A DNA stretch of 64,000 bases from Pseudomonas sp. (GTDB taxonomy: Bacteria > Pseudomonadota > Gammaproteobacteria > Pseudomonadales > Pseudomonadaceae). The stretch is from NCBI RefSeq assembly GCF_030683065.1, contig NZ_JAUXMX010000027.1, positions 35,813 through 99,812 of the forward strand. Reading direction: 5' to 3'. Both the position numbers and the translations under genes were made by a program. The notes beneath the pieces were generated by a model. The model worked only from the letters and a program-made list of their open reading frames with translations, made no database searches and was not told the DNA's origin. Of the stretch, positions 50,537 through 59,528 are shown piece after piece; position 1 is the first letter of the stretch; each line of letters opens with the position of its first letter.

Positions 50537-51240
50537 GCGCAGTCTCCCTGAATTCATGGAATTTCAGCTGCCTGCTACAACCAACAGCCCAGGACAGCCG
50601 GCGCAGAAATCAGGCCGGCAGCACACTGGATCAACGCGCAAAAGGGCCTGCCAGCCAGCAACTGTCAGCCACAACCCTAACAGCTCAAGTTCGCAAGATG
50701 GGCCGACAGCAACAGCCGGTATCGGTTCTATGGCACGCGAATACGCGAGCAAAAGGCCAAACCGCCGTTATATGTTGTGCCCTGGCACAGCGTTCGAGCG
50801 CGACGCGGCCTCTCCCGTAGGGTGCGCCGCGCGCACCAATAATCCATGTTCTGGGCGAGGGCGCACAGGATGTGCTTCTAGCCATTGCCGAGCGCGTAGG
50901 CAGACAAGCCGTGGCGTAATCCGGGAGACATTCGGCACGCTGATTCCCGAGCGGCATTGGCATGCTCCAGGGCTAAAGGCGAGAAGCCAGAAGCTTCGCG
51001 GCCAAGGCCCCTCCTACAAGGTCGGGTGGTGGCCGTAGATTCGCTGGATGGGTTGGGGGCATGGTTGAGCGCAGCGATGGTCATCAAGCGCCTAATGGCC
51101 GCTGCACGCGTATCGGTTTCACCCGCGGTACCTGAAAAGCTTCGCGGCCATAGGCCGCGCCTACGGAAGCAGGGTAAAACCAGGCCCGCATAAAAAAGCC
51201 AGACCCTGAGGTCTGGCTTTTATCAGCATCAACTGTCTGC
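50537..51240. other. 704-base repeat-rich intergenic region
   Basis: No convincing gene. It contains REP-like elements (CTTCGCGGCCAAGGCCCC near 50994, CTTCGCGGCCATAGGCCGC near 51139) and GTAGGGTGCGCCGCGCGCACC near 50818. A degenerate copy of the GATACCCATC family lies near 51040-51090. The mexK terminator is at the right end. Confidence 0.5.
51193..51222 (-). terminator. rho-independent terminator of the mexJK operon
   Basis: On the minus strand AAAAGCCAGAC pairs with GTCTGGCTTTT and is followed by TTTTTTATG, 19 bases after the mexK stop. Confidence 0.9.
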
Positions 51241-54200
51241 TCAGTCCGGCTGATGCGCCTCTTCCTTGACCCGAAACCAGGCCGCATACAGCGCCGGCAG
51301 GAACAGCAGGGTCAACGCCGTAGCGACGATCAGGCCGCCCATGATCGCTACCGCCATCGGCCCGAAGAACACGCTGCGCGACAGCGGAATCATCGCCAGC
51401 ACCGCCGCCAGGGCAGTCAGTACGATGGGGCGGAAACGCCGGACCGTGGCTTCGACAATAGCGTTCCAGCTGTCCAGGCCGGCGCTCCTGTCCTGTTCGA
51501 TCTGGTCGACCAGGATTACCGAGTTGCGCATGATCATGCCGGACAGGGCGATGGTGCCGAGCATGGCGACGAAGCCGAACGGCTGGCGAAAGATCAGCAG
51601 GAACAGGGTCACGCCAATCAGCCCTAGGGGCGCGGTGAGGAACACCATGGCCGAACGCGAGAAACTTTTCAGCTGCAGCATCAGCAGGGTCAGCACCACC
51701 ACGATAAACAGCGGCACCCCGGCGTTGACCGAGGCTTGCCCGCGCGACGAGTCTTCCACAGTGCCGCCGACATCCAGCAGATAGCCATCAGGCAACGCCG
51801 CGCGGATTGGCTCCAGGGTTGGCAGGATCTGCTTGACCAGGCTGACCGGTTGCTCCTTGCCATAGATGTCGGCGCGCACGGTGACAGTCGGCAGGCGGTT
51901 GCGGTGCCAGATCACCCCTTCTTCGAAGCCGTATTCGAGGATGGCAATCTGCGACAGCGGCACACTGCTGCCGCTGGCAGTCGGTATCGCCAGGCTCGGC
52001 AACAGGCCGAGTTGCTGGCGCTCGCTCACGGTGCCACGCAGGAGGATTTCAACCAGTTCGTTGCCTTCGCGGTACTGGCTGACCGGCGCACCGGTCAGCG
52101 AACTTTGCAGGAAACGCGACAGATCAGCGGTGGTGACGCCCATCACACGGGCGCGCTCCTGGTCGATGTTCAGGCGCACCACCTTGCTTGGCTCTTCCCA
52201 GTCGAGGTGGACGTTGGCCACATGCGGGTTGTCGCGTACCTTGCTGGCCACTTCGCGGGCCAGCGCGCGCACCTCGTCGATATGCTCGCCGGAGACGCGA
52301 AACTGCACCGGATAGCCTACCGGCGGGCCGTTCTCCAGGCGCGAGATACGCGTGCGCAACGTCGGAAACTCCTCGCGCAGGGTGTCGATCAGCCAACCGC
52401 GGATCTGCTCGCGCTCCTCGATACTTTTCGCCAACACCACAATCTGGGCGAAGCTGGCGGCGGGTAACTGTTGGTCGAGCGGCAGGTAGAAACGCGGCGA
52501 GCCAGTGCCGACATAGGCGACGTAGTTGTCGATGCCCGCGTGGCCATCGAGCAGTTTTTCGAGATGTTTGACCTGTTCTGCGGTGGCGTTCAGGGAGGCA
52601 CCTTCGCCGAGCTTGAGGTCAACCATCAGCTCCAGTCGGCCGGAAGCCGGGAAGAACTGCTGGGGCACGAAACGGAACAGCATGATCGAGGCAACGAACA
52701 GCGCGAGGGTCAGCACGATCACTGTCTTACGCCGACGCACGCACCAGTGCACGGTGCGCCTTACGCGCTGGTAGAACGGCGTGGCGTAGGGGTCATGACC
52801 ACCGGCGCTGCCGCCATGCTTGGCCGCGTGCAGCTTGGCCAGGTCCGGCAGCAGCTTGGCGCCGAGGTAGGGCACGAAGACCACCGCAGCGATCCACGAC
52901 ACCAGCAAGGCGATGGTCACTACCTGGAAAATCGAGCGGGTGTACTCGCCCGTGCCGGACTGCGCGGTGGCAATCGGCAGGAAGCCGGCAGCAGTGATCA
53001 GGGTACCGGTTAGCATCGGAAAGGCGGTACTGGTCCAGGCATAGCTGGCCGCCTTGATGCGGTCGTAGCCCTGCTCCATCTTGATCGCCATCATCTCCAC
53101 GGCAATGATCGCGTCGTCGACCATCAGGCCCAGCGCCAGCACCAGCGCGCCGAGGGAAATCTTGTGCAGGCCGATCCCCAGGTAGTACATGGCGGCGAAG
53201 GTCATCGCCAGTACCAGCGGAATCGACAGCGCCACCACCAGCCCCGTGCGCAGGCCGAGGGAGAAAAAGCTCACCAGCAAGACGATGATCACCGCCTCGG
53301 TAAGCACGCGGACGAACTCACCGACGCCGGTCTTAACTGCAGCGGGTTGATCCGAGACTTTGCGTAATTGCATGCCGGCCGGCAAGGTTTCCTGCAGGCG
53401 GGCGAAGTCGACTTCCAGGGCATCCCCCAGCACCAGGATATCGCCACCGGCTTTCATCGAGACCGCCAGGCCAATGGCGTCTTCGCCCATGAAGCGCATG
53501 CGCGGTGCAGGTGGGTCGTTGAAGCCACGCTTGACCTCGGCCACGTCGCCGATGCGGAAGGTCCGTTCGGCCACCCGGATCGGGAAATTGCGGATCTCCT
53601 CGACCGACTCGAAACGCCCGGTAACCCGCAGTTGCACGCGCTCCGAAGGGGTTTCGAAGAAACCGGCGGCGGCCACCGCGTTCTGCTCTTCCAGCGCCTG
53701 CTGCACCACAGCCAGCGGCAAGCCGAGGGTGGCTAGCTTGGTGTTGGACAACTCGATCCAGATCTTCTCGTCCTGCAGACCGATCAGGTCGACCTTGCCC
53801 ACGTCCTTGACCCGCTGCAATTGCAGCTGTACGCGGTCGGCGTAGTCCTTGAGCACCGCGTAGTCGAAGCCTGCGCCGGTCAATGCATAGATATTGCCAA
53901 AGGTAGTGCCGAATTCATCGTTGTAGAACGGCCCCTGGATACCCTGGGGCAAGGTGTGGCGAATATCGCCGACCTTCTTGCGCACCTGGTAAAACAGGTC
54001 GGGAATGTCCTCCGAGTGCATTGAGTCACGGGCAACGAAGGTCACCTGGGACTCGCCGGGGCGGGAGAAGGACACGATCTTGTCGTATTCGCCGGTCTCC
54101 ATCAGCTTCTTTTCGATGCGTTCAGTGACCTGACGGGCGACTTCCTCGGCACTCGCACCCGGCCAGATAGTGCGCACCACCATGGCCTTGAAGGTGAACG

Positions 54201-54321
54201 GCGGGTCTTCGCTCTGACCCAGCTTGGAGTAGGAAATACCGCCGACCACGGCCAGTAGCAACATGATGTAGAGCACGATCTGACGATTGCGCAGCGCCCA
54301 GGCGGACAGGTTGAAATCCAT
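51241..54321 (-). CDS. mexK: RND multidrug efflux permease (MexK-like)
   Basis: A 1026-residue inner-membrane RND transporter with 12 membrane helices and two large periplasmic loops. The proton-relay helix contains GLMVDDAIIAVEMMA, where the paired aspartates lie. LSIPLVLAMTFAAMYY and GFLPIATAQSGTGEY are typical stretches. The gene order adaptor-permease with divergent TetR, length and N-terminal sequence (NLSAWALRNRQIVLY) fit MexK of Pseudomonas, which with MexJ exports triclosan and macrolides and uses a separate outer-membrane channel such as OprM or OpmH. It starts five bases after mexJ. Confidence 0.88.
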   Translation of the reverse strand: MDFNLSAWALRNRQIVLYIMLLLAVVGGISYSKLGQSEDPPFTFKAMVVRTIWPGASAEEVARQVTERIEKKLMETGEYDKIVSFSRPGESQVTFVARDSMHSEDIPDLFYQVRKKVGDIRHTLPQGIQGPFYNDEFGTTFGNIYALTGAGFDYAVLKDYADRVQLQLQRVKDVGKVDLIGLQDEKIWIELSNTKLATLGLPLAVVQQALEEQNAVAAAGFFETPSERVQLRVTGRFESVEEIRNFPIRVAERTFRIGDVAEVKRGFNDPPAPRMRFMGEDAIGLAVSMKAGGDILVLGDALEVDFARLQETLPAGMQLRKVSDQPAAVKTGVGEFVRVLTEAVIIVLLVSFFSLGLRTGLVVALSIPLVLAMTFAAMYYLGIGLHKISLGALVLALGLMVDDAIIAVEMMAIKMEQGYDRIKAASYAWTSTAFPMLTGTLITAAGFLPIATAQSGTGEYTRSIFQVVTIALLVSWIAAVVFVPYLGAKLLPDLAKLHAAKHGGSAGGHDPYATPFYQRVRRTVHWCVRRRKTVIVLTLALFVASIMLFRFVPQQFFPASGRLELMVDLKLGEGASLNATAEQVKHLEKLLDGHAGIDNYVAYVGTGSPRFYLPLDQQLPAASFAQIVVLAKSIEEREQIRGWLIDTLREEFPTLRTRISRLENGPPVGYPVQFRVSGEHIDEVRALAREVASKVRDNPHVANVHLDWEEPSKVVRLNIDQERARVMGVTTADLSRFLQSSLTGAPVSQYREGNELVEILLRGTVSERQQLGLLPSLAIPTASGSSVPLSQIAILEYGFEEGVIWHRNRLPTVTVRADIYGKEQPVSLVKQILPTLEPIRAALPDGYLLDVGGTVEDSSRGQASVNAGVPLFIVVVLTLLMLQLKSFSRSAMVFLTAPLGLIGVTLFLLIFRQPFGFVAMLGTIALSGMIMRNSVILVDQIEQDRSAGLDSWNAIVEATVRRFRPIVLTALAAVLAMIPLSRSVFFGPMAVAIMGGLIVATALTLLFLPALYAAWFRVKEEAHQPD

Positions 54322-54326
54322 CAGGG

Positions 54327-55430
54327 CTACTCCTTCGCTGCCAGCGTGACCGTGCGGTTAGCCCGGTCAACCGGGCGCACCTGCTGGCCTTCGCGCAGTA
54401 CCTGCACCCCAGCCGCAACCACCCAATCTTGCGCCTGCAGGCCTTCGAGCACCGGCACGCTGCTCTCGGCATAAGCACCAACACGCACAAGCGTGCGCTT
54501 GAGCGTGGAGTCTTTGGGATCAACTACCCAGACGTAAGGCTGGCCTTGCTCCGCGGTCAGCGCCGACAACGGCACTGACAGCGGAACTTCACCATTGTGG
54601 GCAATGAACACCCGCGCGCTCTGGCCCAGCTCGGCCGGCACAGCGCCTTGGCTGAAGGCTACGCGTGCGGCAAAGGTGCGCGACTGCGAATCGGCCGCCG
54701 GGGAAATTTCACGAATCCGCCCAGGGAAACGCTGGTTTGGCTGCGACCAGAGTTCGACCGCCACGGGCTGGCCAACCTTGAAACGCTCGAAGGCTTGCTC
54801 CGGCAAGCTGATCGAGACTTCACGCTCGCCATCGGCGGCCAGGGTGAACACGGTCTGCCCCGCCGCCACCACCTGACCGACTTCAGCCATGCGCCGGGCG
54901 ATCACGCCGTCCTGCGAGGCTCGCAGCACCGCGTAACCAGCCTGATTGCTGGCCACATCGAACTCGGCCCTGACCTGTTTGAGGCGCGCTTCACCCGAGC
55001 GGTAGAGATTCTCGGCGTTGTCGTATTGTGAACGGCTGACCAGTTGCCGTGCCAGCAGGGTCTGGTAGCGATCACGCTCGGCGCGCACCAACTGCAGATT
55101 GGCGTCGGCCGCAGCCACTTGCGCGCGGATAGCCTCGAGCTGCAAGCGCACATCCTGCGGGTCCAGCTCGGCCAGCGGCTGATCCTTCTTCACCTGGTCG
55201 CCTACCTCGACCAGGCGCTTGGCGACCTTGCCGCTGATGCGGAAAGCCAGCTCTGGCTCCAGGCGCGCACGTACCTCGCCGGCATAGGCGTCCATCATTT
55301 CGGTAGCAGGTTGCGGCTGCACCACCATGGCGGGGCGGATAGACTGTGCGGCCGGTTCACTATTGCCACAGGCTGCGAGCAGAACGATGAGACTGGCGGG
55401 CACAACAACGGACAAGGCGTGGCGAAACAT
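54327..55430 (-). CDS. mexJ: RND efflux membrane fusion lipoprotein (MexJ-like)
   Basis: A 367-residue periplasmic adaptor. Signal with lipobox LAAC (C21), then the beta-barrel/lipoyl and helical hairpin architecture: PELAFRISGKVAKRLVEVGDQVKKDQPL, a coiled hairpin (residues about 85-160), and the second half lipoyl domain VLRASQDGVIARRMAEVGQVV. It links the RND pump to the outer-membrane channel. Its length equals MexJ. The operon has no outer-membrane gene, as in P. aeruginosa mexJK. Confidence 0.88.
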   Translation of the reverse strand: MFRHALSVVVPASLIVLLAACGNSEPAAQSIRPAMVVQPQPATEMMDAYAGEVRARLEPELAFRISGKVAKRLVEVGDQVKKDQPLAELDPQDVRLQLEAIRAQVAAADANLQLVRAERDRYQTLLARQLVSRSQYDNAENLYRSGEARLKQVRAEFDVASNQAGYAVLRASQDGVIARRMAEVGQVVAAGQTVFTLAADGEREVSISLPEQAFERFKVGQPVAVELWSQPNQRFPGRIREISPAADSQSRTFAARVAFSQGAVPAELGQSARVFIAHNGEVPLSVPLSALTAEQGQPYVWVVDPKDSTLKRTLVRVGAYAESSVPVLEGLQAQDWVVAAGVQVLREGQQVRPVDRANRTVTLAAKE

Positions 55431-55521
55431 GATGTATGACCTTTCGAGAAGGTTTGGAATATTTGTACTGCCGGGTATAGTAAAAATAGCAAACTCACCA
55501 GTCCAGTATTAAAAGCAGCCA
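55431..55521. promoter_or_regulatory. divergent mexJK/mexL control region
   Basis: The 91-base gap between divergent genes is A/T-rich and holds imperfect inverted half-sites (ATTTGTACTG near 55461 and CAGTATTAAA near 55504). MexL represses both genes in P. aeruginosa; the site here is inferred, not proven. Confidence 0.45.
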
Positions 55522-56160
55522 ATGCCAAACAAGTTGTTACCGCCCAGCGGCCCAGGCCGCCCAAAAGATCTCGTCAAGCGCCAGGCCATCCTGGAAGCAG
55601 CGAAAACCCTGTTCCTGCGCCACGGTTACGACGGCAGCAGCATGGACGCCATCGCCGCCGAAGCCGGGGTGTCGAAGCTGACGGTATACAGCCACTTCAC
55701 CGACAAGGAGACACTGTTCTCCGCCGCGGTGAAGGCCAAGTGCCAGGAGCAACTGCCCGAGCTGTTCTTCGAACTGGCGCCAGGCGTACCGGTTGAAACC
55801 GTGCTGCTGACTATCGGGCGCAGCTTTCACACGCTGATCAACAGCCGCGAATCGGTAGAAATGCACCGGGTGATGGTGGCCCTGGCCAGCCAGAGCCCGA
55901 AGCTGTCGCAGATGTTCTACGAAGCCGGCCCGCAACGCCTGCTCAACGAGATGGAAGGCCTGCTGAGCAAGGCCAACCAGGCAGGGCAACTGCGTATCGC
56001 CGATGTGCACAATGCCGCCGACCAGTTCTTCAGCCTGCTCAAGGGTGGCGCCAATTTCCGCCTGCTGATCGGCTGCGGCGGCCCGCAACAAGGCACAGAC
56101 GCCGAGCGGCATGTACAGAACGCTGTGGGTATGTTCGTGCGCGCCTATCGGCCTGACTGA
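55522..56160 (+). CDS. mexL: TetR-family repressor (MexL-like)
   Basis: A 212-residue TetR regulator, the same length as MexL. The helix-turn-helix IAAEAGVSKLTVYSHFTDKETLFSA lies at residues 43-67. A glycine/proline-rich N-terminal tail (LPPSGPGRP) comes before it. It is divergent from mexJK and should repress both. Loss of MexL function raises MexJK expression in P. aeruginosa. Confidence 0.88.
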   Translation: MPNKLLPPSGPGRPKDLVKRQAILEAAKTLFLRHGYDGSSMDAIAAEAGVSKLTVYSHFTDKETLFSAAVKAKCQEQLPELFFELAPGVPVETVLLTIGRSFHTLINSRESVEMHRVMVALASQSPKLSQMFYEAGPQRLLNEMEGLLSKANQAGQLRIADVHNAADQFFSLLKGGANFRLLIGCGGPQQGTDAERHVQNAVGMFVRAYRPD

Positions 56161-56179
56161 GGGTGCCCGGCGGATTTTG

Positions 56180-56357
56180 CAGGATGAGCGTAGCGCGGTT
56201 GAGCGCAGCGATACCCATCGGCAATCAGCCAACCGCCACGCAGACCAGACCAGGCGATTGCCCCCTGCCCTGGAACCGGGGCCGGCTTTGGTTGCGATGG
56301 GTATCGCTACGCTCAAGCCTACGCGGCCCGACGGGTCGCCGCCCGCGCCATCCTACG
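56180..56357. repeat. REP-type palindromic repeats
   Basis: GCAGGATGAGCG...GCGATACCCATC (about 56178-56220) faces GATGGGTATCGC...CATCCTACGG (about 56298-56358). The TAG stop of rsmJ lies in CCGTAGGATGG at this edge. Confidence 0.75.
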
Positions 56358-57144
56358 GACAGTTGGCAGCCGGCAGCTTCTTCAACGGATAGATGTCGTA
56401 GCGGCTGGATTTGCCTTCCAGCGCATAGCCAGGTTTGCTGCCGTCGATGACCGGCGCCTTGCGCGGGCGCTTGACCACAACCCGGTGGCTGGCCAGGGCC
56501 AATGCAGCGGCCAGCAGCGCCGGCGCATCGAGGTCGTCACCGACAAAGGGCCGGAACAGGCGCATTTCCTTTTTCACCAACGCGCTCTTGTCACGATGGG
56601 GGAACATCGGGTCGAGGTAGATCACTTGTGGCGGCTCACCCTGCCAATTACTCATCAACTCGATGGCGTTGCCGGTCAGCAGGCGCATTCGCGAAACGAT
56701 CGGCCCGACATCCCGGTCACAGGCGGCACGGGCCAGGCCATCCTCCAACAGGGCGGCAATCAGCGGTTGACGCTCGATCAGGGTCACATTGCAGCCCAGG
56801 CTGGCCAGAACGAAGCCGTCACGGCCGAGTCCGGCAGTGGCATCCAGCACCCGCGGGCGCACGCCTGGCTGCACGCCCACGGCCTTGGCGATCATCTGCC
56901 CGGTACCGCCGCCGAATAAGCGCCGATGCGCCACCGCGCCCTCGACAAAATCCACCCGCACCGGCCCCGGCGCCTGCGGACCCAGCTCGACCAGTTGCAG
57001 CCCCTGCTCGCCCAGCTGCATGGCAAATTGCGCGTCTCCCTCTTGCGCCAATGTCAGGCGCGCGGCCCATACAGCTGCGCTCTCGGCCAGATGCGGAGCC
57101 AGAGCGTCCATGCGAATTGTGGCGCCAGGCCGTTGGTCATTCAT
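56353..57144 (-). CDS. rsmJ: 16S rRNA (guanine-1516-N2)-methyltransferase RsmJ
   Basis: A 263-residue SAM-dependent methyltransferase acting on G1516 of 16S rRNA. The SAM site is [20 protein letters not shown], and [21 protein letters not shown] is the RsmJ hallmark with the D-P-M-F-P catalytic stretch. [28 protein letters not shown] sequence is also present (here starting [10 protein letters not shown]). The gene lies next to mexJKL, as in P. aeruginosa. The stop codon falls in a REP edge. Confidence 0.93.
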   Translation of the reverse strand: MNDQRPGATIRMDALAPHLAESAAVWAARLTLAQEGDAQFAMQLGEQGLQLVELGPQAPGPVRVDFVEGAVAHRRLFGGGTGQMIAKAVGVQPGVRPRVLDATAGLGRDGFVLASLGCNVTLIERQPLIAALLEDGLARAACDRDVGPIVSRMRLLTGNAIELMSNWQGEPPQVIYLDPMFPHRDKSALVKKEMRLFRPFVGDDLDAPALLAAALALASHRVVVKRPRKAPVIDGSKPGYALEGKSSRYDIYPLKKLPAANCP

Positions 57145-57270
57145 CGGGAAATGTGCTCAAAAAATAGGCAATTCGACCTGTAGGCGGTCGATCATCGTTG
57201 ACGGCGCATTCTGCCAGAGCCAGCCCTTTGCAGTCGCACCAAGTTCGCCATGTTTACTGTGATTGGCCTA

Positions 57271-57960
57271 CTAGCGGCACATGCGGAACAACCCCATATC
57301 GACATGAAAATGATCGCGGTGGGCGGCGTTGTACTCCGGCCCGAGGGTGACATTGAAGCTGGCGCAAGCGCCTTTATGCACCAGACGCAGAAAGCGCGCG
57401 GCCTCGCCCTCTCCCGGCCAGTCGCGCAGCACGCTGATGCGCCGGCCGTCTTGCAGGCGAAACCCGACGATATCCAGGGCATTGGCCGAGGCATGCTGGC
57501 TACGACGCTGACTGCCCGCGATGCTGCGGCAGGCGAAGCTGCCGACATGCTCGACCTGCACCACCGGCTGGCCGAACACCTCCTGCGCCGCAGTCTGCAA
57601 GGCATGTCGCTCGAACAGGGCAAAGGCCGCCGCCAGCGGGCAGGTGCTGATAAAGCTACTGCTGAAACGCACCCCCAAGGCCTGTATCCGCAGGGTATTT
57701 TCCAGCGGACAATCCGCCGCCGGGCTGCTATCGGCCAACGCCGTGTAACGCAGTGGCGACGTGGCCAAGGCCTGCTGACAAAGCCCTGGGTCATCCTCCA
57801 GGCGCCAGAGCTTGAAGGGGGTCAGCAGGCTCGGCGTGGCCCTGATGTCCAGTGGCGCCCAGGGATTCCAGCGCGGCGGCACATCGAGCCACTGCTGGTA
57901 GACAGCCAGCGGCACACCAAACACAACCAGCAATACCAGCAACAGCAGAACACGACGCAA
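57271..57960 (-). CDS. extensin-like C-terminal domain protein
   Basis: A 229-residue protein with an N-terminal hydrophobic anchor or signal (residues 2-20) and an extensin-like C-terminal domain: LEDDPGLCQQAL, CPLAAAFALFERHALQ, HVGSFACRSIAGSQRRSQHASANALDIVGF and a histidine-rich end, RDHFHVDMGLFRMC. The H-x-S-x-A-N-A-x-D and HFHVD pattern resembles metal-dependent peptidases that cut cell walls. TTG appears to be the start, with AGAGG six bases upstream. Likely periplasmic. Confidence 0.8.
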   Translation of the reverse strand: MRRVLLLLVLLVVFGVPLAVYQQWLDVPPRWNPWAPLDIRATPSLLTPFKLWRLEDDPGLCQQALATSPLRYTALADSSPAADCPLENTLRIQALGVRFSSSFISTCPLAAAFALFERHALQTAAQEVFGQPVVQVEHVGSFACRSIAGSQRRSQHASANALDIVGFRLQDGRRISVLRDWPGEGEAARFLRLVHKGACASFNVTLGPEYNAAHRDHFHVDMGLFRMCR

Positions 57961-57990
57961 ACCCTACCTCTCTCGAGTCTTGAACAGATT

Positions 57991-58821
57991 TCAGGCCTTG
58001 AACAGATTGTTAATGCGCTCGAACGGCATGGCCTGGCCGGTCGCCACCAGGCTGCCGCGAGCGGTCAATTCCTGCGCCGCCTGGAAGAAGGCGCCATAGG
58101 CGACTCGCGCCAAACTGGAACCGAGACTCACGCGTTTCACCCCCAGTTCGGCCAGCTCATCCAGCGTCAAGCGCAGGCTGGGCGAACCCACCAATACATT
58201 GACCGGGCGCGGTGCCACGGCCGTGACCAGCGCGAGGATTTCCTCGCGACTCGTCAGGCCCGGCGCATAGAGCACATCGGCACCCGCCTCGGCGTAAGCC
58301 ACCAAACGGCGGATGGTGTCGTCCAGATCGAGGCGGCCATGCAGGTAATTTTCTGCCCGCGCCGCCAGGGTGAAGGTGAAAGGCAAGCGGCGGGCTGCCG
58401 CGACCGCAGCCTGAACCCGCTCGAGCGCCCGCTCGAAGGGATAGATCGGCGACTGCGCATCACCCGTGGCATCCTCGATGGAACCGCCAACCAGGCCGAT
58501 CTGCGCCGCCAGGGCGATTGTTTCGGCGCAGTGCTGCGGCTCATCGCCATAGCCATTCTCCAGATCGGCGGCCACCGGCAGCGGCGTCGCCTCGACGATG
58601 GCGCGGGCGTTAGCCAGGGTTTCCTCACGACTGACCGCGCCTTCTGCATCGCAGCGCCCAAGGGAAAAGGCCAATCCCGCACTGGTCGTCGCCAGCGCCT
58701 CGAACCCCAGGGCCGCGAGCATCTTCGCCGAGCCGGCATCCCAGGGATTGGGCAGCACGAACAACCCTTCGCGCTGGTGCAAGGCGCGAAACGCCTCGCC
58801 ACGCTCGATCTGAGTAGACAT
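57991..58821 (-). CDS. isocitrate lyase/PEP mutase superfamily protein
   Basis: A 276-residue TIM-barrel protein starting MSTQIERGEAFRALHQREGLFVLPNPWDAGSAKML. Conserved stretches include TTSAGLAFSLG, PVAADLENGYG, and EDATGD, which carry the magnesium and substrate residues of this superfamily. The GLVGGSIEDATG pattern places it in the oxaloacetate decarboxylase/PEP-mutase-like branch, but the exact substrate cannot be told. AAGGAG lies seven bases before the ATG at 58821. Confidence 0.85.
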   Translation of the reverse strand: MSTQIERGEAFRALHQREGLFVLPNPWDAGSAKMLAALGFEALATTSAGLAFSLGRCDAEGAVSREETLANARAIVEATPLPVAADLENGYGDEPQHCAETIALAAQIGLVGGSIEDATGDAQSPIYPFERALERVQAAVAAARRLPFTFTLAARAENYLHGRLDLDDTIRRLVAYAEAGADVLYAPGLTSREEILALVTAVAPRPVNVLVGSPSLRLTLDELAELGVKRVSLGSSLARVAYGAFFQAAQELTARGSLVATGQAMPFERINNLFKA

Positions 58822-58861
58822 CTGGTTGCTCCTTTTTCGATTTAGATCTGCGTGCACCTTA

Positions 58862-59097
58862 GCAGGCCGTTGAAAAATGTAGCGAGCAAGCTACTCAGCC
58901 GCAGCCTCGACAAAATCCCCGCAGCCATAGCCTGGGTCAGTTGCATGGCCGGGGTTTGCATACGATTGGTGACACCAGGCCGTGGGTTACGCTGCGGAAA
59001 ATCTGCTGGAAAAATGCTCAACCCGGCCGCCAAGCGGCCGATAACCAAGTGCGCGGCATTCTGCCAGACTTGGCCCGTAGCAGCCGCACCGAGTGAC
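58862..59097. repeat. dispersed repeat-like intergenic DNA
   Basis: Contains GTTGAAAAATGTAGCGAGC, related to the topA upstream fragment, and at its right end a stretch (59022-59097) sharing GGCATTCTGCCAGA and CAG-CGCACC-AG with 57190-57245. This pattern of partial copies suggests a short non-coding mobile or dispersed element. No ORF is convincing. Confidence 0.4.
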
Positions 59098-59099
59098 TT

Positions 59100-59486
59100 A
59101 TGGTTAATGGCGTTTCCGCTTCCAACACCGCACAGCCGGCCTATAACAACAACCCCAGCCGCAACAGCCCGGCAGATATTCGCGCCTACCTGGATTTCCA
59201 GATCCTCTTAAGCCGGGTGATCATGGGCCCGCAACCAGTGGATGGCGAAGACACTGCAGCCGAACCGCCGACAGAAATCCAGGACACGGAGCCCGCGCTG
59301 ATCAGGTCCGACAGCGGGTTTAAACAATTCATCACCCAACACCAGCTCGACCTGGGCACCAGGCTTCATGCCAAGCCACATAACGTCGATCGACTGACCC
59401 TGATGCTGCTTGCCGATGCGTTCAGCGCGGGCAGCCAGATTGCTCCAGAAGAGGCCGCGCTGCCCTACCCACTGACCCTTGCGTGA
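59100..59486 (+). CDS. hypothetical protein
   Basis: A 128-residue ORF starting MVNGVSASNTAQPAYNNNP. The N-terminal part is low-complexity and hydrophilic; the C-terminal part (FKQFITQHQLDLGTRLHAKPHNVDRLTLMLLADAFSAGSQ) looks folded and helical. The predicted ribosome site is weak. Codon use is like its neighbours. I do not recognise the family. It may be a lineage-specific gene beside repeat DNA. Confidence 0.5.
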   Translation: MVNGVSASNTAQPAYNNNPSRNSPADIRAYLDFQILLSRVIMGPQPVDGEDTAAEPPTEIQDTEPALIRSDSGFKQFITQHQLDLGTRLHAKPHNVDRLTLMLLADAFSAGSQIAPEEAALPYPLTLA

Positions 59487-59528
59487 GCCCGGCTAAGAGG
59501 GTGTGGAAAATCCGCCCGCCCCAAACAC

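Noticed and set aside
48780..51240. A genomic island integrated at tRNA-Pro
   Set aside because: No integrase is present and I find no repeated tRNA 3' end downstream, so only a possible acquired gene is proposed.
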